Shown: piece after piece, positions 30,101 to 37,411 of the stretch
Layout: each line of letters begins with the position of its first letter
Position numbering within the stretch: the first letter of the stretch is position 1
DNA from: Eutreptiella sp. 'Long Island Sound 2002'
Lineage: Eukaryota; Euglenozoa; Euglenophyceae; Eutreptiales; Eutreptiaceae
Direction of reading: 5' to 3'
DNA: 64,000 nucleotides
Assembly (NCBI GenBank): GCA_964036045.1
Contig: OZ038384.1
Location: forward strand, 52,056,843-52,120,842
Position numbers and translations under genes: made by a program
Notes under the pieces: model-generated
What the model saw: the letters and a program-made list of their open reading frames with translations, nothing else
What the model was told of the DNA's origin: nothing
Databases searched by the model: none

Positions 30101-31524
30101 GGGGAGGGACTCGTCGGAATCAAGGCAATCACAACGATCGCCATCACGGCACTCTTCGTCACGCCAGAGGACAGAATGGTCAGAGACAAGAAGTAGGCAT
30201 TCATCACGGTCGCCCTCACGACGCTCCTCTTCACAGTCAATCTATGGCAGAACGCCAAACCTACCTGGGGACCGTGGTATCTTTGTTGCCCTGACATTTG
30301 GATAGATTTGTCAGCTTTGCACATATATGGGCTTCTCAGGGTGGTGTGGTTTGGAGAGGAGGGCAGGGTGCCCCCCCCCCCCCAACCCCCCCTTCCATGA
30401 GTGCCTCTCTGCTAGGCCGGAGCGGAGGGATCCATCTATCTCACGCAACTCTTCAAGGCCTGATAGACAAGGAGCGTCAGCTGGTGTGTTTTCCATGCTG
30501 GTGAATTAGCTCCGCTAGGGCTATGACATTTGTACACACCGCTCAGCTTCGTCGATGCATATCCCTCTCAACCAACAGCTTGCGTGCACTCTCGGCACCC
30601 TTTACTGGCCTCAGACTGCAGTTTTTCAAGAAGGATTCCACAGCCGTGCTGCTCAAGGAGCCAGACGTGCAATGGGGATGACAGGAGGCCACCGTTGCCT
30701 ATGTACTCTGCTATGTTTGCTGCATGACTTGTTCTGTGTTACGTGTCCATTGCATAGTAATCGGAGGGGGGCGAGGGAACCGTCACTTGGGGGTGTGAGG
30801 GAACCATTGCGCAAAGGTGTATACTGAACAGGGGGGGGGGGGGCTACATATTGGTCAGCTTTTCGGATGGATATCCCTTTCGACCAATAGCTTGCATGCA
30901 CCATTAGCGCCTTTTACTGTCCTCAGAATGCAGCCGTTCAAGAGGGATTGCACAGCCGTGCTGCTCCAGGAGCCAAGCCTGCATCCGGGATAACAGAGAG
31001 CCACCATTACCTGTGGACTATGGTATGATCCTTGAGTCGAGGGTCCTGACACTTGTACATGTTGATTAGCTTTTCGGATGGATATTCCTTTCGACCAATA
31101 GCTTGCATGCACCATTAGCGCCCTTTACTGTCCTCAGACTGCAGCTGTTCAAGAGGGATTCCACAACCGTGCTGCTTCAGGAGCCAGGCGTGCAACGGGG
31201 ATGGCATTGGGCGAACCTTACCTGTGGACTATGGTATGCTTCCTGAGTCGCTTGTGCAATATCTCAGCAATGGCCGTGGCATTTTACCTCGTCTGTCAGC
31301 TTGGCGGATGGACCAGCAGCTCTGCTTGCATTGACCTTGGCACAGGCTGCCAAAACCATCCGAGATCCCACTTCAGCAATTCTTCAGCAAGGGCTTTCAC
31401 AACAAGCGAGTGGCATGACAGCCCGCCTTCAAAGAGGCAGCGGACAGCAGATCCTATGATGAGCCCTATGATGTACTCCATGAAGTGCAACACGCTGCTT
31501 GCGATGACGGGTTCACTGAAATAG
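17994..31524 (+). CDS. Multi-exon SET-domain gene with three tandemly amplified exon arrays (gene span, 5' end uncertain)
   Basis: Gene model assembled from splice sites and reading phase. Well-supported exons: 17994-18132, 18496-18745, 19158-19432, 19600-19680, the coiled-coil array (15 exons, 19811-23912), the SET exon 24185-24703, 26462-26698, 26882-27632, the RS array (28606-30276), the Cys/Ser/Arg array (30615-31233) and the terminal exon 31346-31524 with TAG. Phase is 0 at every border from 19432 to 26882 and 1 from 27632 to the end, which is strong internal support. An exon between 18132 and 18496 is needed but its borders are unclear, and no start codon was located. SET domains methylate lysines on histones or other proteins, and RS domains are typical of splicing or nuclear-speckle proteins, so a nuclear protein is inferred. 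Some array copies are broken. Confidence 0.65.
18496..18745 (+). CDS. Predicted exon, Trp/Tyr-rich module ending in a Lys/Glu run (phase 0 to 1)
   Basis: The acceptor TTGTGCAG ends at 18495 and the donor is GTAAATA at 18746. The 83 codons read through a compact module rich in Gly, Trp and Cys (LVPCAYYGTLKSC, EGWYPKTWVLPAPWGG) and end in a highly charged EKDNEKDKEKEKAK segment likely to start a coiled coil. No family recognised. The 3' phase matches the next exon. Confidence 0.55.
19158..19432 (+). CDS. Predicted exon, helical module (phase 1 to 0)
   Basis: The acceptor CATTGTAG ends at 19157 and the donor GTTTGATG follows 19432. Entering in phase 1 gives about 91 codons without a stop: PRIPSWPSSQLESWLIRYS, an acidic helix VRKFCEELESANSTTLLDIK, then RLCISFSYKGREQLLDLLKK and FEHPTFLYTK. 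The alternation of hydrophobic and charged residues suggests a small helical domain. No family assigned. Confidence 0.6.
19600..19680 (+). CDS. Predicted 81-bp exon (phase 0-0)
   Basis: The acceptor TTGTTGCAG ends at 19599 and the donor is GTGTGAAGG at 19681. The 27 codons read DVNKNGSTHDGGIWTISKSQ then QICHANF. The stop that would otherwise follow (TGA) lies inside the donor, so splicing is needed to continue. Phase agrees with both neighbours. Confidence 0.45.
19811..23912 (+). repeat. Tandem array of 15 coiled-coil exons, all phase 0-0
   Basis: Exons by position: 19811-19906, 20692-20793, 20924-21004, 21126-21215, 21346-21426, 21554-21745, 21876-21971, 22099-22179, 22301-22390, 22521-22601, 22729-22887, 23020-23115, 23243-23401, 23534-23629, 23757-23912. 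Every length (81, 90, 96, 102, 156, 159 or 192 bp) is a multiple of three and each starts at a codon border, typically after TTGCAG or TTACAG and before GTTCGTTTG. Typical product: AEEQAQAQRKADELDEQNRA followed by AEEAETANAGKQ, a charged Ala/Glu/Lys coiled coil; a longer class carries DPKDVDPKD. Introns also repeat (GTGCATxGATGGAAC, ATGATAGAATG, GGCACCA). Together the exons could add up to 552 residues. Faults: GA at the donor of exons 4 and 9, AC at the acceptor of 5, CG at the acceptor of 14, in-frame TAG in 10 and 11, in-frame TGA in 12. Confidence 0.8.
20060..20597. other. GC-rich insertion in an intron of the coiled-coil array
   Basis: The intron between array exons 1 and 2 is ~790 bp instead of ~120-170 bp. 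It contains a GC-rich block unlike the flanks. The intron motif GAACAAGCAGTxATAGAATGGTGGCACC appears on both sides (about 19945 and 20601), so the block either inserted into an ancestral repeat unit or replaced an exon between two units. No ORF, TIR or tail identifies it. Confidence 0.5.
24185..24703 (+). CDS. SET-domain exon (173 codons, phase 0-0)
   Basis: The acceptor CCATTGCAG ends at 24184 and the donor GTAATTTG follows 24703. The exon contains an entire SET domain: the N-terminal block SNIPGAGYGLFSTSDYPEKH (SET-N, GxGxGLF), a middle segment, the NHxxxxxNA block as SFANHGGKFANASLQR (canonical NHS..PN) and the C-terminal KAIIKGSELLVNYGPGYQ (canonical GEELxxDYG). SET domains transfer methyl from S-adenosylmethionine to lysine, using the NH and the terminal Tyr-Gly. 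The motifs are close to canonical with Gly-Gly for Ser-Cys after NH, so activity is plausible but not certain. There is no pre-SET or post-SET cysteine cluster. It follows the coiled-coil array in the same phase. Confidence 0.8.
24704..26461. other. Long intron with homopolymer C tracts and a repeated intronic element
   Basis: About 1.76 kb between the SET exon and the next. 24830-25930 is GC-rich with several poly(C) runs and an AACCC tandem at about 25873. A C tract of more than 30 bases lies at about 26296-26332. 25955-26285 contains a repeat shared with the intron at 27.9-28.15 kb. No coding evidence on either strand beyond GC-rich spurious frames. Confidence 0.55.
25955..26285. repeat. 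Intronic repeat, copy 1
   Basis: Shares an ordered set of words with 27890-28150: AAATTTTTCTTGAA, TATGTxTCTATxCTCAAAATA, GAGAA then AATAATGGATG or AAAATGGATG, GGGxTCATTTT, GTATGTTGGGGT or ATATGTTGGGGT, ending at a C-rich tract. Divergent, order partly shuffled, no ORF. Confidence 0.5.
26462..26698 (+). CDS. Predicted exon following the SET exon (79 codons, phase 0-0)
   Basis: The acceptor TGTGTGCAG ends at 26461 and the donor GTTTCTGC follows 26698. The frame reads through PSPKELRSFHTSWRGGFKNC, GATPRELGNMLRRIFTTLLG and VRSLVFIAKEWSDPETFQ, a well-composed helical module. An internal GTGAGA after HNG (26645) could be an alternative donor, also in phase 0. No family recognised. Confidence 0.6.
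26882..27632 (+). CDS. Predicted large exon: folded module then Ser/Arg-rich tail (phase 0 to 1)
   Basis: The acceptor CGTTGTCAG ends at 26881 and the donor GTATGTTTGG follows 27632. The first ~90 residues look folded (REEDSFKFTVDVMQDEKVIA, SFWFPGEDHVQTSFSFGDIL, SVPYICQYSKSTGLFAVARL). The remaining ~160 are disordered: Ser/Thr/Pro-rich, then a Lys/Pro-rich stretch (PPKKxKPPAK type) and RS dipeptides (RKRRQRSPSVSSRTSSEESP, RHRSPSIESWSMGSRSLSP). RS domains are phosphorylated and mediate contacts among splicing and nuclear proteins. The exon ends after one base of a codon, matching every exon of the arrays that follow. Confidence 0.65.
27633..28605. other. Intron with a repeated intronic element and CCGCATTTTT-type runs
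   Basis: About 970 bp. 27730-27790 and 28390-28460 contain related CCGCATTTTTCCGCATTTT-like strings. 27890-28150 is copy 2 of the repeat seen at 25955-26285. Poly(G) and poly(C) runs occur at about 27730 and 28477. No coding evidence. Confidence 0.5.
28606..30276 (+). repeat. Tandem array of five Arg/Ser-rich exons, phase 1-1
   Basis: Homologous exons at 28606-28728 (123 bp), 28966-29118, 29339-29491, 29712-29864 (153 bp each) and 30085-30276 (192 bp). Three genomic units step by exactly 373 bp. Intact copies start after TTTGTCCTTAG, encode GPVSRSGRDSSEARSSRSQR, SPSRHSSSRSMTDRYPSSSR and a DRRPTLPADRG tail, and end at CGTG/GTATG. All lengths are multiples of three and borders are phase 1, so copies can be skipped without changing frame. 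Damage: copy 1 has AC at the expected acceptor (a nearby CAG would be out of frame), copy 2 has GG there, copy 4 has GG at the donor. Copies 3 and 5 look intact. Introns contain a minus-strand repeat ORF that I do not call. Confidence 0.75.
30416..30483 (+). CDS. Possible additional RS-type exon
   Basis: The acceptor CTCTGCTAG ends at 30415 and the donor GTGTGTTTT follows 30483. The Arg/Ser frame (PERRDPSISRNSSRPDRQGA) requires entry in phase 2, while the neighbouring exons supply phase 1, so the exon is either a decayed copy or wrongly delimited. Confidence 0.25.
30615..31233 (+). repeat. Tandem array of three Cys/Ser/Arg-rich 96-bp exons, phase 1-1
   Basis: Exons 30615-30710, 30927-31022 and 31138-31233 follow TGGCCTCAG or TGTCCTCAG and end at TATG/GTATG. 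Each encodes 32 residues with a fixed pattern, for example CSRSRGIAQPCCSRSQACIR then DNREPPLPVDYG: a Cys, an Arg/Ser pair, a CC pair, a further Cys and a Pro-rich end. Introns are also alike (CTTTTCGGATGGATAT, TTTCGACCAATAGCTTGCAT). The donor of copy 1 is CT instead of GT, so it is probably not spliced normally. Copies 2 and 3 are intact. Confidence 0.7.
31346..31524 (+). CDS. Terminal exon of the SET gene
   Basis: The acceptor TTGGCACAG ends at 31345. Entering in phase 1, the frame runs 58 codons (CQNHPRSHFSNSSARAFTTS, EWHDSPPSKRQRTADPMMSP) to TAG at 31522-31524. PPSKRQRTADP looks like a nuclear localisation signal, consistent with a nuclear protein. Phase agrees with all upstream phase-1 exons, which supports this as the true end. 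Confidence 0.6.
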
Positions 31525-31674
31525 TAATGGTGTGTGGACCCCCCCCCCTCAAACCACCCCTACCATCCTCACGACTTACGATTTTTTTGTAATCGCGTTT
31601 ATTGCAAAAAAAAGAAAGTTTTTTTCTACAAGCATTTACGGCAAGACAAAATTGCACAAACTTACAATTTTTTT
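31525..31674. other. 3' flank of the SET gene
   Basis: AT-rich non-coding sequence after a short C run. Several A-rich and T-rich strings occur but no clear polyadenylation signal (AATAAA is absent). It abuts the transposon terminal repeat. Confidence 0.4.
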
Positions 31675-32049
31675 GCACTCCTGTGCTCCCCATGTTATAC
31701 AATTTAGTATTCCAGGTGGGCACCTACTGAACCAATATATTGGTGTGCGCTCTGTAATTCTTTTATCAGGCTGGTATTAGTGAGGGTGAGTAATCACCCT
31801 CATGCATGCATTCATCTCTTGGAGCAAGGTACAAATACATGTCCAGTGCCTCAAACGGGTTGATTGCTGCATCCCGGCAACAAGTACATCCGATTGTGGA
31901 TGTACATGCTCTACCGGTGCAATCTCCTCGGCTTTTGTTCGAATGACCGACAAGAGGGTGTCTGTTTGTGCTGATGACTCGCTGGTATTACACGCTTTCA
32001 ATTTTCAACATGTTTATGCAAAATTGCTGTTACATTCCTTCTAGCTTTC

Positions 32050-32445
32050 ATGAAGGCCCACATCAGAGGGTTTTTCTCAATTCTTCTTATTATTTTTATT
32101 ATGATGACAGCTGGCCGGCCAAGAAAGAGCTATGATGCATTAACACCCTCTGGCAAACACATGCGGAAACTGCGTTTTGAGCAGGCACACAAACAATTAA
32201 AGCAAGGTCTTGCCGATACATGTGGGGTTCCGCGTCCCACGCCACCAACCAAGCAGCCTCCAAAGATGCGATGCAGGTATCATCCTGTGCAAAATCGGAA
32301 GCGCGCAAGACCGGCGAGTCGGCAGCAGGTTATCAACACTCTCAAGTCACGCATTCGCACAAAAGCCACAGAAAACGCACATATTGAGGCCCGGGAGCGC
32401 ATGAATTGCTGGCGGAACAAAGTTAGTGACTTGGATAAAGAATAG
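32050..32445 (+). pseudogene. N-terminal part of a transposase-like ORF
   Basis: 132 codons from 32050 to a TAG. An N-terminal hydrophobic run is followed by a basic stretch (AGRPRKSYDALTPSGKHMRK) with an AT-hook-like GRPRK, then a helical basic region (RIRTKATENAHIEARERMNC). After the TAG the frame continues and re-enters the ORF at 32488, suggesting one protein with nonsense mutations. DNA binding is inferred from the basic composition. Confidence 0.4.
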
Positions 32446-32487
32446 CTGGAGGGCTGTGACATTACGACAACGCCACAGGGGAGAACA

Positions 32488-33614
32488 ATGAGCCCGTTTC
32501 AGGCACTGGACATGTATTTGTACCTTGCTGAAAGAGATGAATGCATGCATGAGGGTGATTACTCACCCTCACTATTACTTTTCGTGGATGCCTGCAACCT
32601 TTACGGAGACCGTGACTTGAAGTCCCCCGTCTTGGTCTTCAGTTTACCTGAGGCCAACAGTCCGCATCAGACAATCATGCAACTTGCAATTGCACGCTAT
32701 GTGGTGCCAGATGATGGGCATCAACTCAAGGGTCTTCTCAATACGCACACGATGGTGCCTGCCATAGAGAAAGCCCTGACACGCGGTGTAAATGAAAAAC
32801 CGCTTCGATTAAAGACATACCCAGATTTGGCCCAGTTGAACACATTTCTGGGGACTCACAGTCCACAATGCAATGACTGCTGCCCTTTTTGCCCAGCAAC
32901 AAAGGAGGAATTCGCGCTACCAACCTTCGCCAGCACCGAATTGCGCACTTTAGCCGACTGGATTGCAATGAGCCCCGTCCAAGAAGTACTTCGTCTTTTC
33001 AAGCATGAAAATGACATAGGTTGGGATGCACGGCACCTATGGGCAAACGTTTTGACCTAACCGATTGTACATGCCCTTTGTCTCTACGCAAAGAAGAACC
33101 TCCCAAACCACTATGTGCAGAATCTGGTCTCTCTCTACCGTTCAGTCTTCAACGTGTCGGACAAGTCTCAAAAATATTATGAACCCGAGGCTGAGGCAAT
33201 TCAACAACCCAAAAGAGGATGCCGTGGGTATTTCAAGTTCACTGTAAAGAGGCGAAAAGGGTACTGTTCCTTAATGGCTTCTGGGAAAAACTGGCAAATA
33301 TTTTCCCCAAGTTCGGTAAGGATCCTGACTGTTTGTGCATTGCACACCCACTGTTGAACAATGGATGTCCTCTGCCTGATCGGATTCAGAGGTATATCAA
33401 ACTGATGCACCTCCTGGGACAACAAATTTTGTACTGGAAGCCCGAAGCAGTGTCAATGAGAGACTCCTATGCTCTAGAGGCTAATCGATTCTATGGCTTG
33501 GTTGGTCTCGGAGCCCGTCGATATGGACCAGGACTGCACATTTTCCTATTTCATCAAACCCCACGCATTCTGCACTCGGGAAATCTGGTTGGGGTGTCCA
33601 CCGAGGGGGGGTAA
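32488..33614 (+). pseudogene. Transposase-like coding region broken by a stop and a frameshift
   Basis: 32488-33060 encodes LLFVDACNLYGDRDLKSPVL (the DxCN-x4-GD region could hold the first catalytic Asp), a zinc-ligand cluster SPQCNDCCPFCPATKEE and a Trp-containing helix. After TAA at 33058-33060 the same frame continues (HALCLYAKKNLPNHYVQNLV) to about 33290, while the next frame carries NGFWEKLANIFPKFGKDPDC and WKPEAVSMRDSYALEANRFY to 33614. The whole lies between the inverted termini, so a transposase is likely although I cannot name the superfamily. Confidence 0.45.
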
Positions 33615-33876
33615 CACATGCACCAGCCTCATAAAAGAATTACAGAGCGCACACCAACATATTGGTTCAGTAGGTGCCCACCAGGAATACTGGATTGTAT
33701 AACGTGGGGAGCACGGGTGCTGGGCCTGTGGTTCTTACGTGAAGAGAGGCCGTACAAGCACTTTGATCCTCTTATTCTACCTTCATTCTGAAGAGAGTCT
33801 GCCTGTGCTGGCCCTTACCCTCTTCCTCCTCCCATGTAGGTTCGCTAGCCCGCACCCTCTTCCCCCTCCAACGTAG

Positions 33877-34162
33877 GTTCGATGCTCAGCTCGCCAAGTT
33901 GCCATCACCATCTACGCCCCTGATTGGAGAGGTGTCAGGCGGCCAGGTGCAGGACAAGAGGAGCGCCAGGGAACGGCGGCCCAGCCGGCCTTTGGAAGGG
34001 GGCCCTACTGCAGGCACATGTGTACTCCACGTTGACTCTTGGTGTCTGGTTTATGACGCCGATGGACGCAAGGAGATGCCCTTTGAGGTGTCCATTGAGG
34101 AGGTGTTCTTTGCAACCAAAAGACATAAACTAGACCCTGCAGCACTTTGTGATTGCGCTTGA
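33877..34162 (+). CDS. Possible exon(s) of an unidentified gene
   Basis: After the second tandem acceptor the frame reads QLAKLPSPSTPLIGE. Further on, following TACTGCAG at about 34014, a convincing stretch reads CVLHVDSWCLVYDADGRKEM and PFEVSIEEVFFATKRHKLDP to a TGA at 34160-34162. Composition supports coding but start, borders and partners are unknown. Confidence 0.3.
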
Positions 34163-34307
34163 AATGGAATCTGCTAATCCTTTTCAACCCTCAGACTTTT
34201 CTGTGCTCCAGTAGCACACTGGGATGCCTACGGGCTAGGCAGTTCCCGCTGCATCTTGTGGTCTCAGAATAAGCTTACCGTAACTACTTAGTTTTTCTCA
34301 ATTTCAG

Positions 34308-34543
34308 CCATGAATGTTGATGATATTGACACGTCCTCAGTTGGTGATGTTGTCAATTTCCAAAATTCAAACAGCAGTGTGGTGTCTACCAGGATTCTGG
34401 CCCCTCAGAGCGTGGTGCCAACTACCGGACCACCACATGCGATATTGTACTTTACTCGCGATGTTCTCGAGGCAAAGTGTCTGTGTGTTTTCTGCGGGGC
34501 TTTTTCTGCAGGGCGTGTTTTCCTCAAAACGTGCCCTGCCTGA
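34308..34543 (+). CDS. Possible exon after a strong acceptor
   Basis: The acceptor TTTTTCTCAATTTCAG ends at 34307. The following ATG at 34310 opens MNVDDIDTSSVGDVVNFQNS and continues to VVPTTGPPHAILYFTRDVLE before a Cys-rich end and TGA. It may belong with the previous possible exon. No family recognised. Confidence 0.3.
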
Positions 34544-34817
34544 AGTTCCCCTGCAGCCCAACTTTTGCCATTGCATCGTCTTTTCCAGCTCAGGCAACCA
34601 TGAAGCCCCGTGCAGTCCTGGAGATAAATGTATCCCAAAAACTGAAATTTGTGTATCTGTAACTCTTGGGTGTGTGTATCATGTGTGCATCCCAACTTTC
34701 AAGAGTGTGTATCACATGTGTGTCCCACCATTTTCTCATTCTGGCGTGCGCTTTTTGCGCTCTTCTCTAGACATCATTTTAAGCTAAGAACGCTTTGCTG
34801 CACAGATTTACAAGCTG

Positions 34818-34893
34818 GTAGTTGTAGCTAAGTTGGTGAGGCACTGCTCTGCTGAGACAGTTGAGCGTTACTTCAATTCCTGGCATGCACACA
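34818..34893 (+). ncRNA. tRNA-like sequence, possible SINE head
   Basis: TAGCTAAGTTGGTGAGGC (34825-34842) closely matches a tRNA A box (TRGCTCAGTTGG..GRGC). 25-30 bases downstream GTTACTTCAATTCC resembles a degenerate B box. The acceptor and T stems do not pair well, so this is not a functional tRNA. A tRNA-derived SINE or tRNA relic fits better. Confidence 0.25.
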
Positions 34894-35984
34894 TGTCAAT
34901 TGTGCTATGTTCCACATGTGTGTCCAACCCTTTTCCCATTTCGTTTCCTGTGGGGGATGGCCAAGATCTCGTTTCTCTCTTCATGGATTTCATGTATCAC
35001 ATGTGTATGCCAGGCATCTGAAGTGTGTATTGTGTGTGTATCCCCCAAAAAAAAAGTGTGTATCTCGCGCTAGCGGTGATACGCACTATCCCCAGGACTG
35101 GCCCCGTGCCGCCGGGACTTCTGGTGGGTGCCCTCCCCTGTGGAGAATATGAAAACCGGTCCCATCCCGGTGACTTTCAGTCAGAGCCCACGTGGTTTGC
35201 AAGTTTTTGTGCGTGGCTAAGGGGGCGTACCGTGCGCTGTGCGCGCGCTTTGCAAAAAGTTGGCTGTTCTCCACCACCGGGAGTTCGGTAAATTCAGAAG
35301 ATTGAAAGGACATCATTGAATGGCTGCTGCAGTGGACGGGGCTATAGGGGGCAGAATTTAGGTCCCTGGGACCCATGGCAAGCATCAGATGTTTCAATTT
35401 TCGGGATTTGAGATGGTTGTACATGATTCCGCGGGTAGGTGGTTTTCGGGGCTGTTACCCGGATAATAACCGTAATAGTTGGCGCTGTGCCCGCGCTGTG
35501 CGCGCGCTGTGCGAAAACGACCCCTAATGCTTGTTGTGTTTGCATGCTGGGTTGTTCTTTTGAATTGCAGTTTGGTTGCACTTGTAGGGAGTCCATTTGG
35601 GAGTCCAAAGGAGCCCATTTGGGGAGCCAATACACACATCGGAAATGTCGATTGGTGATCACCTGCAGGTTCGTCAGAGAGTATGCTTGAAGGACGGCGC
35701 CATGTATGATGTAATCAGGTTTCGTCAGGGCATAGGTGGAGAACGCGCGGATCCTGCGCACAGGCTTTGTGTGATCCTCTGTGGCTAACTGAGACCCAGT
35801 ATGACGGAATACGGGGATAACGTTCGCCAATATTTGTCGGATGGGGAGTTGGGGGAGTGTCAATGGGGGACCATCAATTTTTGTCAAGCATAGCTCGAAC
35901 ACGAAGCAGAATGTGACCGGAAACTGCACTGCGCTGCGCTGCGCTGCACTACCCCCGTACCACAGAGAGGAGTGCGTAAGCCCG

Positions 35985-37389
35985 TCCTCACTCCCAAACT
36001 GGAGGGTCTTCAACTTTCGCCAGGCCTCCCCGCCCGGTGCCTGCCAGGGCTCGGCCGCCACCGCCACCAATGTTGCCAGGCTGCCCAGCATTTTCAGGGG
36101 GAAGCCCTGGGCCGGATGGTTGACCCCTCCCACCGTTCTACCCCAGCGCAGCCAGCAGTAGGCGCCCGCCGCGAAGGGGCAACCGAATCCCCGCGGTCAC
36201 ACGTGCCAAATCAGCAAACCCAGGAAGCTTTGAAGGTGCCCGTCATTGCCTGTCCCAACCGCCAGTCTCAGCCAGCCTGCCCACAACTGGAGCAGCGCCT
36301 GTTCGTGGCTCTTGATCTGCCTGGCCTGCAAGTCAAGCTCCTTTCCCAGGAAAGATGCCACAGGCACCGGGTCAAGGACACTCTTAGGACTTATGAGGAA
36401 CCCAGCCTCGACCAGGGCGCGCACAGCCGATCGCCCCGCTTCCCTGAGCACCTCCCTATCAGTGAAGACGAGCAAGAAGTCATCGAGATAGTGCACAAGG
36501 AGTATCTCAGGGGGCAGCACCCCCCGAAGAATGCGGGCCAAACTCGTTTGGCACAGATACGGGCTGTAGTTCCAGCCAAAGGGCAGGCGTGACAGCGCCA
36601 CAGGCGGGGCCCGGGGGGCGGGCCGGAAGCGAAAAACCTGGCGCGTCCCTTGGGGCAAGCAAAAGCTCCAAAATGCATTTTTGAGGTCAATCTGGAGCCC
36701 ATAGAGGCCCACATCAGGCGGGAATGCCGATAAAGACCTGGCCAAGTCCGCCGAGGAATCCAATCTAAAAGTCGGGTGTTGGCCCCGTCACTCTTGTTGA
36801 TCTTGACGCAACTCAAGATCAAGGATACCTTCTCGGAGGATTTGAGGATGACGAAGGGGTAACACGTGGGGGGAGGGGGGGGGTCAGCCGTCTCCTCGTA
36901 GACCCCCGCCCCCCGCAATGCCTGCACTATCCTCTGGACCTGCTGGGACACCCAGCGCGTCGCCCCTCTGACCACCCTGTCCCCGTCCTGCCACTCCCGG
37001 TCGACGTCGAAATCCCGGAGCCCCTCGCGGTAGAAGGGCGGGACCACAACGTCCCACAGATCTTCAGGGAGCTGGTGTGTGCCGGTCGGCCCCAAACCCC
37101 GGTCCAAAATTGCATCCTCAACCACCCCCATGAACCGCGGAATGGGGGAGGTGTTGACGTGGAGGCATGCCTCCAATGCGTCCGGGTGGAGCGTGCGCAA
37201 CGCGCTCAGGAGCGCGGGTAAAGCCCACCGCAAGCCGAAATCCTCGGCTGTATCGAAGACTCTATTCAACCACAAACCCAACCTTTTCGCCACCATCCAC
37301 AAGCCACAACGCTCGCGCTCCGCTATCCAGTGGAAATGCGGGCTGAGGGCTTGCATGAACTCCAGGAAAAGGGGCAGCTGTTCCTGCAC
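35985..37389 (-). pseudogene. Reverse transcriptase with YLDD motif, frameshifted
   Basis: The upstream part (37389 to ~36785) ends in the RT finger block YPFVILKSSEKVSLILSCVK. A frameshift near 36780 moves the reading to the next frame, which continues with motif A LQIDLKNAFWSFCLP, motif B LPFGWNYSPYLCQ, motif C VHYLDDFLLVF (36490) and GFLISPKSVLDPV. All three catalytic Asp are retained. A TGA at 36199-36197 interrupts, but the same frame goes on (PRGFGCPFAAGAYC, WGRTVGGVNHPAQGFPLKML) to about 36000 and beyond. I cannot recognise an RNase H. The YLDD box and style match DIRS-order elements. Confidence 0.75.
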
Positions 37390-37411
37390 CCTCCGGCCCC
37401 TGTCTGGACCC

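Larger units (their letters stand above)
31675..33721 (+). mobile_element. DNA transposon with ~100-bp terminal inverted repeats
   Basis: The left end 31675-~31776 (GCACTCCTGTGCTCCCC...) is the inverse of the right end ~33617-33721 (...GGGGAGCACGGGTGC) with about 90% identity by eye over about 100 bp, including ATTCTTTTAT, GTGTGCGCTCTGTAATTC and GTGGGCACCTACTGAACC. The interior carries broken transposase-like ORFs on the plus strand. A second inverted homology lies inside: 31777-~32000 against ~32330-32575. I could not define a target-site duplication. The superfamily is unassigned. Confidence 0.65.
33722..35860. other. Mostly non-coding stretch with exon-like pieces
   Basis: 33800-33876 carries a 37-bp tandem duplication that includes the 3' splice-like sequence CxxCGTAGGTTCG or CATGTAGGTTCG. 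34640-35060 repeats GTGTGTATCAxxTGTGTxTCCCA several times. 35220-35515 contains a GCTGTGCGCGCGCT word in two copies. Apart from the entries below I see no gene. Confidence 0.4.

Noticed and set aside
34818-34893. A functional tRNA gene
   Set aside because: Acceptor and T stems do not pair and the B box is degenerate.
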